Of a DNA stretch of 64,000 bases, positions 1-9,533 are shown piece after piece. Source of the DNA: CAUZWH01 sp965224275 (GTDB lineage: Bacteria; Pseudomonadota; Alphaproteobacteria; SHVV01); the NCBI GenBank assembly GCA_965224275.1, contig CBDCYR010000009.1:310001-374000 (forward strand), written 5' to 3'. Positions within the stretch are counted from its first letter, which is position 1; each line of letters begins with the position of its first letter. The translations under genes and the position numbers were made by a program. Under the pieces are notes generated by a model. That model was given only the letters and a program-made list of their open reading frames with translations, was not told the origin of the DNA and did not search any database.

Positions 1-1
1 T

Positions 2-142
2 GGCGTCGTGCTCGATGTCACCGGCGGCGAGTCGGTCATGTCGTGGGGACTGGCCCTACTGAGTATGGGTGTGGTTGCCGCGCTCGGGCCCATTGCGCTG
101 GCCCTTGTCCGCGACCGTTCGAAGAGCCGGACGCACGAATAG
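2..142 (+). CDS. C-terminal end of a membrane transporter, probably MFS (partial)
   Basis: The frame is open from the window edge and stops at TAG 140-142, giving the last 46 residues of a protein. They contain one hydrophobic segment (WGLALLSMGVVAALGPIALA) followed by a basic tail (RDRSKSRTHE). A glycine/alanine-rich last helix with a short basic cytoplasmic tail is typical of major facilitator transporters. The family call is inference from 46 residues only. It converges on xerC, whose stop lies 16 bases further on. Confidence 0.5.
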   Translation, partial: GVVLDVTGGESVMSWGLALLSMGVVAALGPIALALVRDRSKSRTHE

Positions 143-157
143 AGCAAGACCAACTGC

Positions 158-1138
158 TTAAGCAGGCTTGTCGCGTTCTGCGTTCCGCCCCTGCGGATGA
201 CGTTGGTCGTAGACCTCGAGCAACCGCTCGGTATCGACCGCGGTATAGCGTTGTGTGGTTGACAGCGACACGTGCCCGAGCAGTTCCTGGATGGTCCTGA
301 GGTCGGCGGCATCGCCACCGCGGGCCAATAGGTGAGTCGCAAAACTGTGGCGCAGCGCATGTGGTGTCGCCGTATCAGGCAAGCCCAACAGACCGCGGAG
401 GCCACGCACCCGGCGTTGAATAATCGCCGGCTGCAGCCGACCGCCTCTGGCACCCACGAACAGTGGCGATTGCGCGCTGCCGGGGTAAGGACATAGCGCG
501 ACATAGCGTTCGATTGCCTCCGCTACCGCCGGTAGCAGCGGAACGATGCGCTCTTTGTCACCCTTGCCGCGCACCCGCAATACGTCTCCAATCGGCTGGT
601 CGCCTCGATTAAGCCCGAGGGCCTCTGAGATGCGGAGACCGCAGCCATAGAGAAGGGTCAGCACGGCCGCATCACGCGCTTCGATCCACGGCTCGGAGTC
701 GGGGTCGTCAGGACCGGCGATGACAGCCCGCGCATTCTTGATCGATAACGGTTTCGGGATAGGCGGTGGAATCTTCGGTGAGCGCACCGCGGCGAGCGCG
801 GAGTTTTCGACGTGACCCGATTTGGCGGCACGTTTAAAAAAACCGCGTATGACAGACATCGCCCGAGCCAACGAGGAATGCGCGATTCCGTCCGCCAATC
901 GTTTGGCCATGAATGCTCGAAAATCGGCCGGTTGTAGTTCAGCGAGTTCTGCCAAACGCGGCTGGCCACCGCGATGCTCGCCGATGAAACTCAAAAACTG
1001 CGCGAGGTCGCGCGTATAGGCGTTCAAAGTGTGCGCTGAAACCCGACGTTCGGCGTAGAGCCAAGCGTGCCAATCACGCAGCGCCTGCCGAGCGGGTTCG
1101 TCGGCGAGAAGTAGCTCTAGGCGGGCAAGTTCAGCCAA
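158..1138 (-). CDS. xerC: Tyrosine recombinase XerC
   Basis: Site-specific recombinase that, with XerD, resolves chromosome dimers at dif. At 326 aa it has the family's two-domain layout. The N-terminal SAM-like DNA-binding domain occupies about residues 15-105 (core-binding signature near HTLNAYTRDLAQFL). The catalytic domain follows. Visible catalytic residues are the Arg of GCGLRISEAL, the Lys of GKGDKERIVPL, the HxxR of HALRHSFATHLL, the His of LLGHVSLSTTQ and the nucleophilic Tyr of QRYTAVD. Its start overlaps the end of the DUF484 gene by 22 bases, so the two are probably translated from one message. Gene order fsa-DUF484-xerC is common in alphaproteobacteria. Confidence 0.95.
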   Translation of the reverse strand: MAELARLELLLADEPARQALRDWHAWLYAERRVSAHTLNAYTRDLAQFLSFIGEHRGGQPRLAELAELQPADFRAFMAKRLADGIAHSSLARAMSVIRGFFKRAAKSGHVENSALAAVRSPKIPPPIPKPLSIKNARAVIAGPDDPDSEPWIEARDAAVLTLLYGCGLRISEALGLNRGDQPIGDVLRVRGKGDKERIVPLLPAVAEAIERYVALCPYPGSAQSPLFVGARGGRLQPAIIQRRVRGLRGLLGLPDTATPHALRHSFATHLLARGGDAADLRTIQELLGHVSLSTTQRYTAVDTERLLEVYDQRHPQGRNAERDKPA

Positions 1139-1836
1139 GTTTTAATCGAGCGGGCGACGACCCGGCCTAGGAAACACAGAAGCTCGGTCCCTTGGCCGGC
1201 GTGGAAGCGCTTTTTCTCGCGCGATCCCATCGCGAGAAGGCAGGCCGGTGCGCGCGGGCCCAAGTCGACCCGGACGATCACGTCGGAATGCACGAGCGGG
1301 GCACCGCTTCCATAAATTGCGACTTCACCCTCGATGTCGCCGCGTAGAAGCACTTCACGACTATCGCTCATGATAGCGCCGACGACACCGCGTTCGACGA
1401 CGTGGACACCCTGTTTTAATCCGGGATGGACATCATCGCCGACCGACTCGATGGCCAGGCTGACCACATCGACATCCAACAATGTCGCGAGATCGGTCGT
1501 CACCGCTTCGATAACTTGCTCGAAAGTCTGCGCTTCCAACAACGCCAGCACGGCGGCATGAATCTGGCTCTGGCTCGAAAGGTTGCTGCGGCCGGCGCGT
1601 ATCAGTTCGCCTTGTAGTGCCTTAAGACGCCCAACCTCACGCTGCAATCGTTCGACCATGAACTGCTGCATGTCGAGAACGTTGTCGCCTTGCTGGTTTG
1701 AGGGCGGGAGCAATGTTTGCAGGAGCTCCGGGTTCTCGGCCAGGAAATCCGGATTGCTTCTCAAGAATCCGCGGACTTCGGCCGGGCTCAGCCGCAGGTC
1801 GGTAAGCGCCGGAGCGTTTTTTGCGTCGGATGCCAT
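1117..1836 (-). CDS. DUF484 family protein
   Basis: A 239-aa protein with the DUF484 layout. A short helical N-terminus contains the PxxVRxFLRxNPDFLxxxPELL-type signature (AEVRGFLRSNPDFLAENPEL). A helical linker follows (QFMVERLQREVGRLKALQGELI), then a GAF-like C-terminal domain. DUF484 genes sit next to xerC in many proteobacteria; a molecular function is not established. Two bases separate its start from the stop of the upstream fsa gene, and it overlaps xerC, so it lies in the middle of a three-gene operon. Confidence 0.88.
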   Translation of the reverse strand: MASDAKNAPALTDLRLSPAEVRGFLRSNPDFLAENPELLQTLLPPSNQQGDNVLDMQQFMVERLQREVGRLKALQGELIRAGRSNLSSQSQIHAAVLALLEAQTFEQVIEAVTTDLATLLDVDVVSLAIESVGDDVHPGLKQGVHVVERGVVGAIMSDSREVLLRGDIEGEVAIYGSGAPLVHSDVIVRVDLGPRAPACLLAMGSREKKRFHAGQGTELLCFLGRVVARSIKTWLNLPA

Positions 1837-1838
1837 GC

Positions 1839-2498
1839 CTAATTGAGGATTTTTTGGCCGGTTGACCGCCAGTCCTCGAGAAACGCCTCAAGACCGCGAT
1901 CGGTGAGCGGATGCGCCGCCAGTTTGCGGAGAACATCGGGTGGAACCGTGCACACATGGGCACCGAGCCGGGCTGCCTCGACAACGTGGCCGGGATGGCG
2001 GATTGAGGCCACCAAGATTTCCGTCGTGAAACTTTCGTAGTTGTCGTAGATCGTCTTGATGTCTGCGATTAACGCCATGCCGTCGTGGCTAATGTCGTCC
2101 AGCCGCCCAACGAACGGAGATATGAATGCCGCACCGGCTTTTGCGGCAAGCACCGCCTGGCTCGGCGAAAAGCATAACGTAACGTTCACTTTGGTGCCGG
2201 CTTGGTTGAGCGTGCGGCAGGCTTTGAGGCCGTCCCATGTCAGCGGAACCTTGACGGTGATATTGCTGGCCAGCGCAGCCAGTTTGCGACCCTCATCGAC
2301 CATCGCTTCGAAGTCGATCGCGGTGACCTCGGCGCTTACCGGTCCGTCGACGCTGGCACATATATCGCGTAGCACGTCAAAGAAATCACGGCCTGACTTT
2401 GCGACCAAAGAGGGATTCGTGGTGACGCCATCGAGCAAGCCGGTTGCTACCAGATCACGAATTTCCCCAATGTCGGCCGTGTCGACGAAGAACTTCAT
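1839..2498 (-). CDS. fsa: Transaldolase / fructose-6-phosphate aldolase-like protein
   Basis: A 219-aa member of the short transaldolase family (TalC/Fsa), a cytoplasmic (beta/alpha)8 enzyme making or breaking carbon bonds through a Schiff-base lysine. The start MKFFVDTADIGEIRDL is the canonical family N-terminus, so the ATG at 2498 is preferred to an upstream in-frame start that would add 21 unrelated residues. TTNPSLVAKSG and ITVKVPLTWDGLKA carry the family signatures; the Lys of NITVKVP is the expected Schiff-base residue. Whether it is a transaldolase or an aldolase cannot be told from sequence alone. It is the first gene of the fsa-DUF484-xerC operon and is divergent from priA. Confidence 0.9.
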   Translation of the reverse strand: MKFFVDTADIGEIRDLVATGLLDGVTTNPSLVAKSGRDFFDVLRDICASVDGPVSAEVTAIDFEAMVDEGRKLAALASNITVKVPLTWDGLKACRTLNQAGTKVNVTLCFSPSQAVLAAKAGAAFISPFVGRLDDISHDGMALIADIKTIYDNYESFTTEILVASIRHPGHVVEAARLGAHVCTVPPDVLRKLAAHPLTDRGLEAFLEDWRSTGQKILN

Positions 2499-2546
2499 CC
2501 AACCACTCACTGACGCCTTGCCAAACCCTTTGCTGCTGCAAACGCG

Positions 2547-2577
2547 GCATGGAACAGGCATGGAACAGGCGTGGAAC
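2547..2577. repeat. Three tandem 11-bp units in the fsa/priA divergent intergenic region
   Basis: Two exact units GCATGGAACAG are followed by a third, degenerate GCGTGGAACTT, between the starts of fsa (2498) and priA (2597). The position allows a role in the divergent promoters, but replication slippage explains it equally well. Confidence 0.7.
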
Positions 2578-2596
2578 TTCGGGCACAGTGTAGCTT

Positions 2597-4810
2597 ATGG
2601 TTCCCACGGTTGCTAGCTTCCGGACCCAAAAAACCAAGCGATTCCGGGTGCTTCTACCGTTTGGCTTGGGCCGCGCATACGACTATCGAGCACCCCAGGA
2701 ATTAGGCATCGAGATTGGCGATGTCGTGGTTGTGCCGCTTGGTCCACGCGAAGTTTATGGCGTGGCCTGGCAGTCGGTAACGGGCGATGAACCCGACGCC
2801 ATTAGCGAGGATCGCCTCCGCGATATTATCGGACGGCTCGATGTACCGCCGCTGCAAGAACCTCTGCGACGCTTCATCGATTGGGTCGCGGGGTACACCC
2901 TGTCTGCGCCGGGCTCGGTGCTTCGCATGGCGGTCAGTGTGCGGGGCGCCTTGGTTGCACCAACCCCGCGGCGTGGCTTGATTGCATCCGGCGAACCACC
3001 ACCGCGTCTAACGCCCGCGCGCAGCCAAGCGCTGGCCGCCATCGACCCGCAGCGTCCCCCGACCCGGGCCGAACTTGCCCGCGATGCCGGTGTTTCCGCC
3101 GCCGTGATCCAGGGCCTGGTTGCCACCGGTGCGCTCACAGAGATTGAGTTGCCGGAGGATGTCGCACACACGCCGCGTGCCCAACCGAGTGGTCAAGCGC
3201 CCACCCTTACCGAAGCGCAACACCGAGCCGCCGACAGGTTGACGGCCCACATACGTCAGGGCGGATTTGCGGCAAGCTTGCTTGATGGTGTCACCGGATC
3301 GGGAAAAACCGAGGTTTATTTCGAGGCCATCGCCGAAGTGCTTGCGCGCGGCCAACAATGCCTGGTCCTGCTGCCGGAAATCGCTCTGACGGCGCAATGG
3401 TTGCGTCGCTTCAAAGCTCGCTTTGGTGTGCGGCCGACCGAGTGGCATTCCGACCTTAAGCAGACTCAACGGCGTCGCAATTGGCGCTCGATTGCCTTCG
3501 GCGGTTCGCGAATCGTCGTCGGTGCACGCTCGGCCCTGTTTCTGCCGTTTCGTGAACTGGGCCTGATCGTTGTCGATGAGGAGCATGACACAGCGTTCAA
3601 ACAAGAAGATGGCGTGATGTACAACGCGCGCGATATGGCCGTGGTACGGGCATCAATCGGTGATTTTCCGGTGATCCTCGCATCGGCAACACCGTCTCTG
3701 GAAACGCTCGTCAACGTCGAACGCGAACGTTACGAGCGGCTTGAATTGCCCGATCGCATTGGCCGCGCGGCGCTGCCGGAGATCGCCGCGGTCGACATGC
3801 GTGACGAGAAACTCCCTGCGACGAAATGGATCTCCGGCGCGTTGTCCCAGTCTCTCATCGACAATCTCGCCGCCGGCGAGCAGTCCATGCTGTTTTTGAA
3901 CCGGCGCGGCTACGCCCCGCTCACGTTGTGCCGTGAATGCGGCCACCGGATGTCGTGTCCGAATTGCAGCACCTGGCTGGTTGATCATCGGCTGACGCGC
4001 AAATTGCAATGCCACCATTGTGGTTTCACTGTCGCGAAGCCGGACGCGTGCCCGTCCTGCAGCGCCGCTGGCGCATTTGCGGCGTGCGGCCCAGGCGTCG
4101 AACGGGTCGCCGAGGAAGTCGCTGAATTGCTCCCCGAAGCGCGCTTGGCGATCATGGCCAGCGATACGATATCGAGCCCGACCCAGGCGGCCGAGTTTAT
4201 CGACCAGATGGTGAATCTTGAGATTGATATTCTGATTGGCACGCAGATCGTCGCGAAGGGCCATCATTTTCCGATGCTGACCCTGGTCGGCGTGGTGGAT
4301 GCGGATCTCGGTCTCACCGGTGGCGATCTGCGTGCGGCCGAGCGAACCTATCAATTGCTGGCACAGGTATCGGGACGGGCTGGTCGTGCCGAGCATCCCG
4401 GTCGCGTCCTGCTGCAAACCTACGGGCCCGAGCATCCGGTCATGCAAGCTCTTGTCTCGGGGCAGCGCGATCGGTTTATCGCGAGCGAAACCGAGGAGCG
4501 CCAACACTTCAAACTTCCGCCATTCGGGCGCCTGGCGGCGATTATTGTCTCCGCACCCGATGAACGCCGGGCCTTGGAAGTTTGCACCGCCCTGGCCAAT
4601 AGTATTCCCGCCGATCTCGATGGCGCGCGCATCCTTGGTCCGGCACCGGCGCCGCTTTTTCTATTACGCGGGCGCTACCGCTATCGCTTCCTGGTCATGG
4701 CTGAACGCCATATCAATGTTCAGAACCTGGTATCCCGGTGGCTGGGCGATTACACCCCGCCCACCCGGGCGCGTGTTCAGATCGATATCGACCCTTATAG
4801 TTTCCTTTGA
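2597..4810 (+). CDS. priA: Primosomal protein N' (replication restart helicase PriA)
   Basis: A 737-aa superfamily 2 helicase that reloads the replisome at stalled forks. The N-terminal DNA-binding domain (about 1-110) precedes a helicase core with Walker A GVTGSGKTEV, Walker B VVDEEHD, and a later motif around QVSGRAGRAEHPGR. Between the helicase lobes lies the zinc module with eight cysteines: CRECGHRMSCPNCS, then CHHCGF and CPSC. Length and domain order match full-length PriA. The ATG at 2597 follows the divergent region shared with fsa. The stop codon lies inside a 21-bp tandem duplication. Confidence 0.97.
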   Translation: MVPTVASFRTQKTKRFRVLLPFGLGRAYDYRAPQELGIEIGDVVVVPLGPREVYGVAWQSVTGDEPDAISEDRLRDIIGRLDVPPLQEPLRRFIDWVAGYTLSAPGSVLRMAVSVRGALVAPTPRRGLIASGEPPPRLTPARSQALAAIDPQRPPTRAELARDAGVSAAVIQGLVATGALTEIELPEDVAHTPRAQPSGQAPTLTEAQHRAADRLTAHIRQGGFAASLLDGVTGSGKTEVYFEAIAEVLARGQQCLVLLPEIALTAQWLRRFKARFGVRPTEWHSDLKQTQRRRNWRSIAFGGSRIVVGARSALFLPFRELGLIVVDEEHDTAFKQEDGVMYNARDMAVVRASIGDFPVILASATPSLETLVNVERERYERLELPDRIGRAALPEIAAVDMRDEKLPATKWISGALSQSLIDNLAAGEQSMLFLNRRGYAPLTLCRECGHRMSCPNCSTWLVDHRLTRKLQCHHCGFTVAKPDACPSCSAAGAFAACGPGVERVAEEVAELLPEARLAIMASDTISSPTQAAEFIDQMVNLEIDILIGTQIVAKGHHFPMLTLVGVVDADLGLTGGDLRAAERTYQLLAQVSGRAGRAEHPGRVLLQTYGPEHPVMQALVSGQRDRFIASETEERQHFKLPPFGRLAAIIVSAPDERRALEVCTALANSIPADLDGARILGPAPAPLFLLRGRYRYRFLVMAERHINVQNLVSRWLGDYTPPTRARVQIDIDPYSFL

Positions 4811-4842
4811 ACGTTGCCCGATTTCCTTTGAACGTTATCCGA
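4801..4842. repeat. 21-bp tandem duplication spanning the priA stop codon
   Basis: Two adjacent 21-base units share 19 positions and both begin TTTCCTTTGAACGTT. The first holds the last codons and TGA of priA. The rest of the interval up to atpH (about 4843-5071) contains no convincing gene; it is the place to expect the F1-operon promoter, but I cannot define one. Confidence 0.75.
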
Positions 4843-5071
4843 TCGGGTTCGATGCCCCAGGATTCGATGTCCTTCGCTACCCAAGAAAAAAGGCTGGAAA
4901 ACGCAAGGGTCGAGGGCTGATTTCGGGCCGCCACCCGTCTTGCATGGCATGACGCAGGTATGCTAGATATCGCGCGCTTTCCAGTGGGGCTTTCTGTCGC
5001 TCCCGTCACGATTTTGCATAAGAATATCAAACGTTTAGGGACCTTACCCCGGGTGCGTGAGGATCGAATAG

Positions 5072-5632
5072 GTGGTTGCTGAGACCTCTCCCGTGAGTGG
5101 GCTCGCGGGCCGTTATGCAACGGCTCTGTTTGAGCTCGGCCTTGAACAGAAGGCGCTCGATGAAATCGCCGCTGATCTTGCCGCGATCAAAGCAATGATC
5201 GCCGACAGCGATGACCTGCGACGCCTGCTAAGAAGCCCGATTTTGACCCGCGATCAGCAACTCGGCGCGCTCCAGGCGATCTTCGCCGCTGCCGGAATCG
5301 GCAACCTCACCGAGCGTTTTATCGGCACCGTTGCCAATAACCGGCGTCTTTTCGCGCTCGATCAAATGATCGATATCTTCGATCGGTTGCTGGCCGAGCA
5401 TCGGGGCGAGATCACCGCGCAAGTCGCGTCCGCCAAGCCGCTCTCCGAGGGTCAGGTGTCGGCGCTGGGCGGCAGCCTGGCCGAGATCATGGGCCAGGAG
5501 GTGAAGCTGGACACCGCGGTCGATAGCAGTCTGATTGGCGGCCTCGTTGTGCGGATCGGGTCGCGTATGTTCGATTCGTCGATACGCACCAAGTTGCAGA
5601 AACTCGAGTTAGCGATGAAAGGGGTTGCGTGA
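5072..5632 (+). CDS. atpH: F1F0 ATP synthase subunit delta
   Basis: A 186-aa peripheral-stalk subunit linking F1 to the F0 b-subunits. The N-terminal helical domain is recognisable (GLAGRYATALFELGLEQKAL), as is the C-terminal region ending VRIGSRMFDSSIRTKLQKLE, the family's conserved tail. The start is GTG; the encoded beginning (V)AETSPVSGLAGRYA matches usual alphaproteobacterial delta subunits. First gene of the operon atpHAGDC. No F0 genes (atpB, E, F) are in the window, consistent with the split ATP synthase operons of this class. Confidence 0.95.
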   Translation: MVAETSPVSGLAGRYATALFELGLEQKALDEIAADLAAIKAMIADSDDLRRLLRSPILTRDQQLGALQAIFAAAGIGNLTERFIGTVANNRRLFALDQMIDIFDRLLAEHRGEITAQVASAKPLSEGQVSALGGSLAEIMGQEVKLDTAVDSSLIGGLVVRIGSRMFDSSIRTKLQKLELAMKGVA

Positions 5633-7158
5633 TGGATATCCGCGCCGCCGAGATTTCTTCAATCCTTAAGGAACAGATCTCGAACTTTGGCACCGAGGCC
5701 GACGTATCCGAGGTCGGGCAGGTGCTCGAGGTCGGTGATGGCGTAGCCCGGATCTACGGCCTGGACAACGTCCAGGCGGGCGAGCTTGTGGAGTTTGCCA
5801 ACGGCGTCAAGGGCATGGCCCTCAATCTCGAGAGCGACAATGTCGGTGTCGTTATTTTCGGCGAAGATCGTGGCATCAACGAAGGCGACATCGTTAAGCG
5901 CACGGGGGCGATCGTCGATGTTCCGGTCGGCAAGGGCCTGCTGGGGCGGGTCGTCGATCCGCTCGGCAATCCGATTGATGGCAAAGGGCCGATCGAGGGT
6001 AAACGTCAGCGTATCGAAGTTAAAGCGCCGGGCATCATCCCGCGCCAATCGGTTCACGAACCGATGCAGACCGGCCTTAAAGCACTCGACAGTCTCGTCC
6101 CGGTTGGGCGCGGGCAGCGCGAACTGATTATTGGTGACCGTCAGACCGGCAAAACCGCGGTTGCGATTGATACCATCATCAATCAAAAAGACATCAACGC
6201 GAGTGACGATGAGAGCAAGAAGCTCTACTGCATTTACGTCGCGATTGGACAGAAGCGATCCACGGTCGCGCAGGTCGTCAAGACTCTGGCCGATGCCGGC
6301 GCCTTGGAATACACGATCGTCGTCTCGGCAACCGCGTCCGAACCGGCACCGTTGTTATACCTGGCACCCTATGCCGGTTGCGCGATGGGCGAGTATTTCC
6401 GCGACAACGGGATGCACGGCCTGATCGTTTATGACGATCTATCCAAGCACGCGATCGCCTATCGGCAGATGTCGCTGTTGCTGCGTCGGCCACCGGGCCG
6501 CGAAGCATTCCCAGGCGATGTGTTCTATCTGCATTCGCGCCTGCTGGAGCGTGCCGCCAAGATGAGCGAGGCAGAGGGATCGGGCTCGTTGACGGCATTG
6601 CCGGTGATTGAGACCCAGGCTAGTGACGTTTCGGCTTATATCCCAACCAACGTTATCTCGATCACGGACGGTCAGATCTTTCTCGAAACCGATCTGTTCT
6701 ATCAGGGTATTCGCCCCGCGATTAACGTCGGTATCTCGGTCAGCCGGGTTGGCTCGGCCGCGCAAATCAAGGCGATGAAACAGGTCGCCGGATCGATCAA
6801 GCTTGAACTCGCGCAGTATCGCGAGATGGCGGCGTTCGCCCAGTTTGCTTCCGACCTTGATCCCACCACGCAGCGTTTGCTGGCGCGCGGCGAGCGCTTA
6901 ACCGAATTATTGAAGCAGGACCAATATCAGCCGCTGCCGGTCGAAGAGCAGGTGGTATCGATCTTTGCCGGTACGCAAGGGTATCTCGACGGGATCGGGC
7001 CGCGCGATGTGACCCGCTTCGAGCAGGAGTTCCTGCGCGAGATGCGCGCGTCGCATGTCGACGTGCTCACAACGATTCGCGAGGAGCAGGCGATTTCGGA
7101 CGACACCGAAACCAAGCTCAAAGACATCCTTGAGGCCTTCACGAAGTCGTTTGCCTAA
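5632..7158 (+). CDS. atpA: F1F0 ATP synthase subunit alpha
   Basis: A 508-aa non-catalytic nucleotide-binding subunit of F1. The P-loop GDRQTGKTAVAID and the family signature PAINVGISVSRVGSAAQ are present. The N-terminus MDIRAAEISSILKEQI is canonical, so the ATG at 5632 is chosen over an in-frame GTG three bases earlier. That ATG overlaps the atpH stop (TGATG), implying coupled translation. Confidence 0.98.
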   Translation: MDIRAAEISSILKEQISNFGTEADVSEVGQVLEVGDGVARIYGLDNVQAGELVEFANGVKGMALNLESDNVGVVIFGEDRGINEGDIVKRTGAIVDVPVGKGLLGRVVDPLGNPIDGKGPIEGKRQRIEVKAPGIIPRQSVHEPMQTGLKALDSLVPVGRGQRELIIGDRQTGKTAVAIDTIINQKDINASDDESKKLYCIYVAIGQKRSTVAQVVKTLADAGALEYTIVVSATASEPAPLLYLAPYAGCAMGEYFRDNGMHGLIVYDDLSKHAIAYRQMSLLLRRPPGREAFPGDVFYLHSRLLERAAKMSEAEGSGSLTALPVIETQASDVSAYIPTNVISITDGQIFLETDLFYQGIRPAINVGISVSRVGSAAQIKAMKQVAGSIKLELAQYREMAAFAQFASDLDPTTQRLLARGERLTELLKQDQYQPLPVEEQVVSIFAGTQGYLDGIGPRDVTRFEQEFLREMRASHVDVLTTIREEQAISDDTETKLKDILEAFTKSFA

Positions 7159-7179
7159 GGCCGCGACTGAGCCAAGCTA

Positions 7180-8064
7180 ATGCCGAGCCTTAAAGACCTT
7201 CGCAATCGCATCGTCAGCGTCAAGTCGACGCAGAAGATCACCCAGGCGATGAAGATGGTGGCCGCGTCGAAACTACGCCGGGCGCAGGAGCAGGCAGAGG
7301 CGTCGCGCCCCTATGCAGTGCGCATGGAGCGGATGATCGCAACCTTGGCCGATTCAATCGCTGATTCTCCAAACGCGCCGCCCATGCTGTCGGGAACGGG
7401 CAAGGATGATGTTCATCTGGTGGTCGTCGCGACGGCCGATCGCGGACTGTGCGGCGGCTTTAATTCATCGATCGTGCGCGGCGCGCGGCGTCATATTCAC
7501 GACCTCCTCAGCACCGGCAAAACCGTCAAGATCATGTGTATCGGCCGTAAGGGCCGAGACCAGTTACGCCGCGAATTTGCCGACCAAATCATTCACGAGG
7601 TCGACTTCGCCGGTATCCGCCGATTGACGTTTGATTTCGTGGCGCCGGTCTCCAAAACCATTACCGAGATGTTCGAAGCGGGAGAATTCGACGTCTGCAG
7701 CGTGTTCTTCAATCGGTTTCAATCGGTGATCACGCAGGTTTTGACGCACCAGCGGCTGATACCGGCAGAAGTGCCGGCCGTCGACCCGGCCGACGACGCC
7801 GCCGCGAGTATTTATTTTGAGCTTGAACCGGGTGAGCCAGAGATCTTGGAGCACCTTCTGCCCCGCAACCTGGCCGTGCAGTTATACCGGGCTTTGTTGG
7901 AAAACGCGGCCAGCGAGCAGGGCGCGCGTATGAGCGCAATGGATAGCGCAACGCGCAATGCGGGTGACATGATCGATCGCTTGACCCTCAACTATAATCG
8001 GGCGCGTCAGGCAATGATTACCAGTGAGCTGATTGAGATTATCTCCGGCGCCGAAGCGTTGTAG
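7180..8064 (+). CDS. atpG: F1F0 ATP synthase subunit gamma
   Basis: A 294-aa central rotor shaft of F1. The N-terminal helix PSLKDLRNRIVSVKSTQKIT and the C-terminal helix with MSAMDSATRNAGDMI and LTLNYNRARQAMITSELIEI form the expected antiparallel coiled coil; the Rossmann-like middle contains TADRGLCGGFNSS. It starts 21 bases after atpA. Confidence 0.97.
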   Translation: MPSLKDLRNRIVSVKSTQKITQAMKMVAASKLRRAQEQAEASRPYAVRMERMIATLADSIADSPNAPPMLSGTGKDDVHLVVVATADRGLCGGFNSSIVRGARRHIHDLLSTGKTVKIMCIGRKGRDQLRREFADQIIHEVDFAGIRRLTFDFVAPVSKTITEMFEAGEFDVCSVFFNRFQSVITQVLTHQRLIPAEVPAVDPADDAAASIYFELEPGEPEILEHLLPRNLAVQLYRALLENAASEQGARMSAMDSATRNAGDMIDRLTLNYNRARQAMITSELIEIISGAEAL

Positions 8065-8096
8065 GCGAGCCGAAGAGGAAGACGGGAGTAAGAACG

Positions 8097-9521
8097 ATGG
8101 CGACCAATGTTGTCGGACGAGTGAAGCAGATCACGGGCGCGGTGGTCGACGTGGAATTCCCAGGGGGCCACTTGCCGCCGATTCTGAATGCGCTCGAATG
8201 CGACAATGGCGGCAACCGGCTGGTCCTTGAAGTGGCCCAGCATCTTGGCGAATCAACTGTGCGCACCATCGCGATGGACACCACCGACGGACTGGTTCGC
8301 GGCCACGACGTCACCGACACGGGCGCCGCCATCACGGTTCCGATTGGCCCCGAAACGCTCGGCCGCTTGCTCAACGTCCTCGGTGAGCCGATCGACGGCC
8401 GGGGCCCGATTGAAACCAAAGCGCGAGGGCCGATTCACCGGCCGGCGCCCGAATTTGTTGATCAATCGACCGAAACCGAGATCCTGGTTACCGGTATTAA
8501 GGTCATCGATCTGCTCGAACCCTATCCCAAGGGCGGCAAGGTCGGATTGTTCGGCGGTGCCGGGGTTGGCAAAACCGTCATCATTCAGGAGTTGATCAAC
8601 AACATCGCCAAAGCGCATGGCGGCTATTCGGTGTTCGCCGGGGTTGGTGAGCGGACCCGTGAAGGCAACGACCTCTATCATGAGATGATCGAATCAGGCG
8701 TGATCAAGCTTGAGGGAGAATCAAAGGCAGCGCTGGTGTTTGGGCAGATGAATGAACCGCCCGGCGCGCGCGCGCGGGTTGGACTGACCGGACTGGCGCT
8801 GGCCGAATATTTTCGCGACGAAGAAGGGCAAGACGTGTTGCTCTTCATCGACAATATCTTCCGCTTTACGCAGGCAGGTTCCGAGGTTTCGGCGCTGCTC
8901 GGCCGGATACCGAGTGCGGTCGGTTATCAGCCGACCTTGGCAACCGATATGGGTTTGCTCCAGGAACGGATCACCTCGACCAATAAGGGATCGATTACCT
9001 CGGTACAGGCGATCTATGTACCGGCCGATGACCTTACCGACCCGGCACCGGCAACGTCCTTTGCCCATCTCGACGCAACCACCGTGCTGAACCGGCAGAT
9101 TGCCGAACTCGGCATCTACCCGGCGGTCGATCCGCTGGATTCGACGTCGCGCATCCTAGACGCGCGTATTGTTGGTGATGAGCACTACAACGTGGCGCGC
9201 GAGGTCCAGCGCATTCTGCAAACCTACAAGGCGCTGCAGGACATTATCGCGATCCTGGGCATGGATGAGCTCAGCGAGGAAGACAGGCTGACGGTGGCGC
9301 GCGCGCGTAAAATTCAGCGCTTCCTGTCACAACCGTTCCATGTTGCCGAGGTCTTTACCGGCACACCCGGCCTGTTGGTGCCGCTGGAAGAAACCGTTCG
9401 TGGCTTCAAGGAAGTCTGTGACGGCAAGCACGACGATATGCCGGAAGCGGCGTTCTACATGGTCGGCACCATCGACGAGGCCATCGAGAAGGCCAAGAAA
9501 ATGGCAGCCGAGGCCGCTTAG
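8097..9521 (+). CDS. atpD: F1F0 ATP synthase subunit beta
   Basis: A 474-aa catalytic subunit. The P-loop GGAGVGKTVIIQEL, the catalytic-glutamate segment GVGERTREGNDLYHEM, LLFIDNIFRFTQAGSEVSAL and the signature PAVDPLDSTSRIL are all present. Length is normal. A GACGGGAGTAAGA stretch just before the ATG provides the ribosome binding site. Fourth gene of the F1 operon. Confidence 0.98.
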   Translation: MATNVVGRVKQITGAVVDVEFPGGHLPPILNALECDNGGNRLVLEVAQHLGESTVRTIAMDTTDGLVRGHDVTDTGAAITVPIGPETLGRLLNVLGEPIDGRGPIETKARGPIHRPAPEFVDQSTETEILVTGIKVIDLLEPYPKGGKVGLFGGAGVGKTVIIQELINNIAKAHGGYSVFAGVGERTREGNDLYHEMIESGVIKLEGESKAALVFGQMNEPPGARARVGLTGLALAEYFRDEEGQDVLLFIDNIFRFTQAGSEVSALLGRIPSAVGYQPTLATDMGLLQERITSTNKGSITSVQAIYVPADDLTDPAPATSFAHLDATTVLNRQIAELGIYPAVDPLDSTSRILDARIVGDEHYNVAREVQRILQTYKALQDIIAILGMDELSEEDRLTVARARKIQRFLSQPFHVAEVFTGTPGLLVPLEETVRGFKEVCDGKHDDMPEAAFYMVGTIDEAIEKAKKMAAEAA

Positions 9522-9533
9522 TCGGGCACCCGC

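Noticed and set aside
3653..4507. 284-codon minus-strand frame inside priA
   Set aside because: Antisense shadow in a GC-rich gene.
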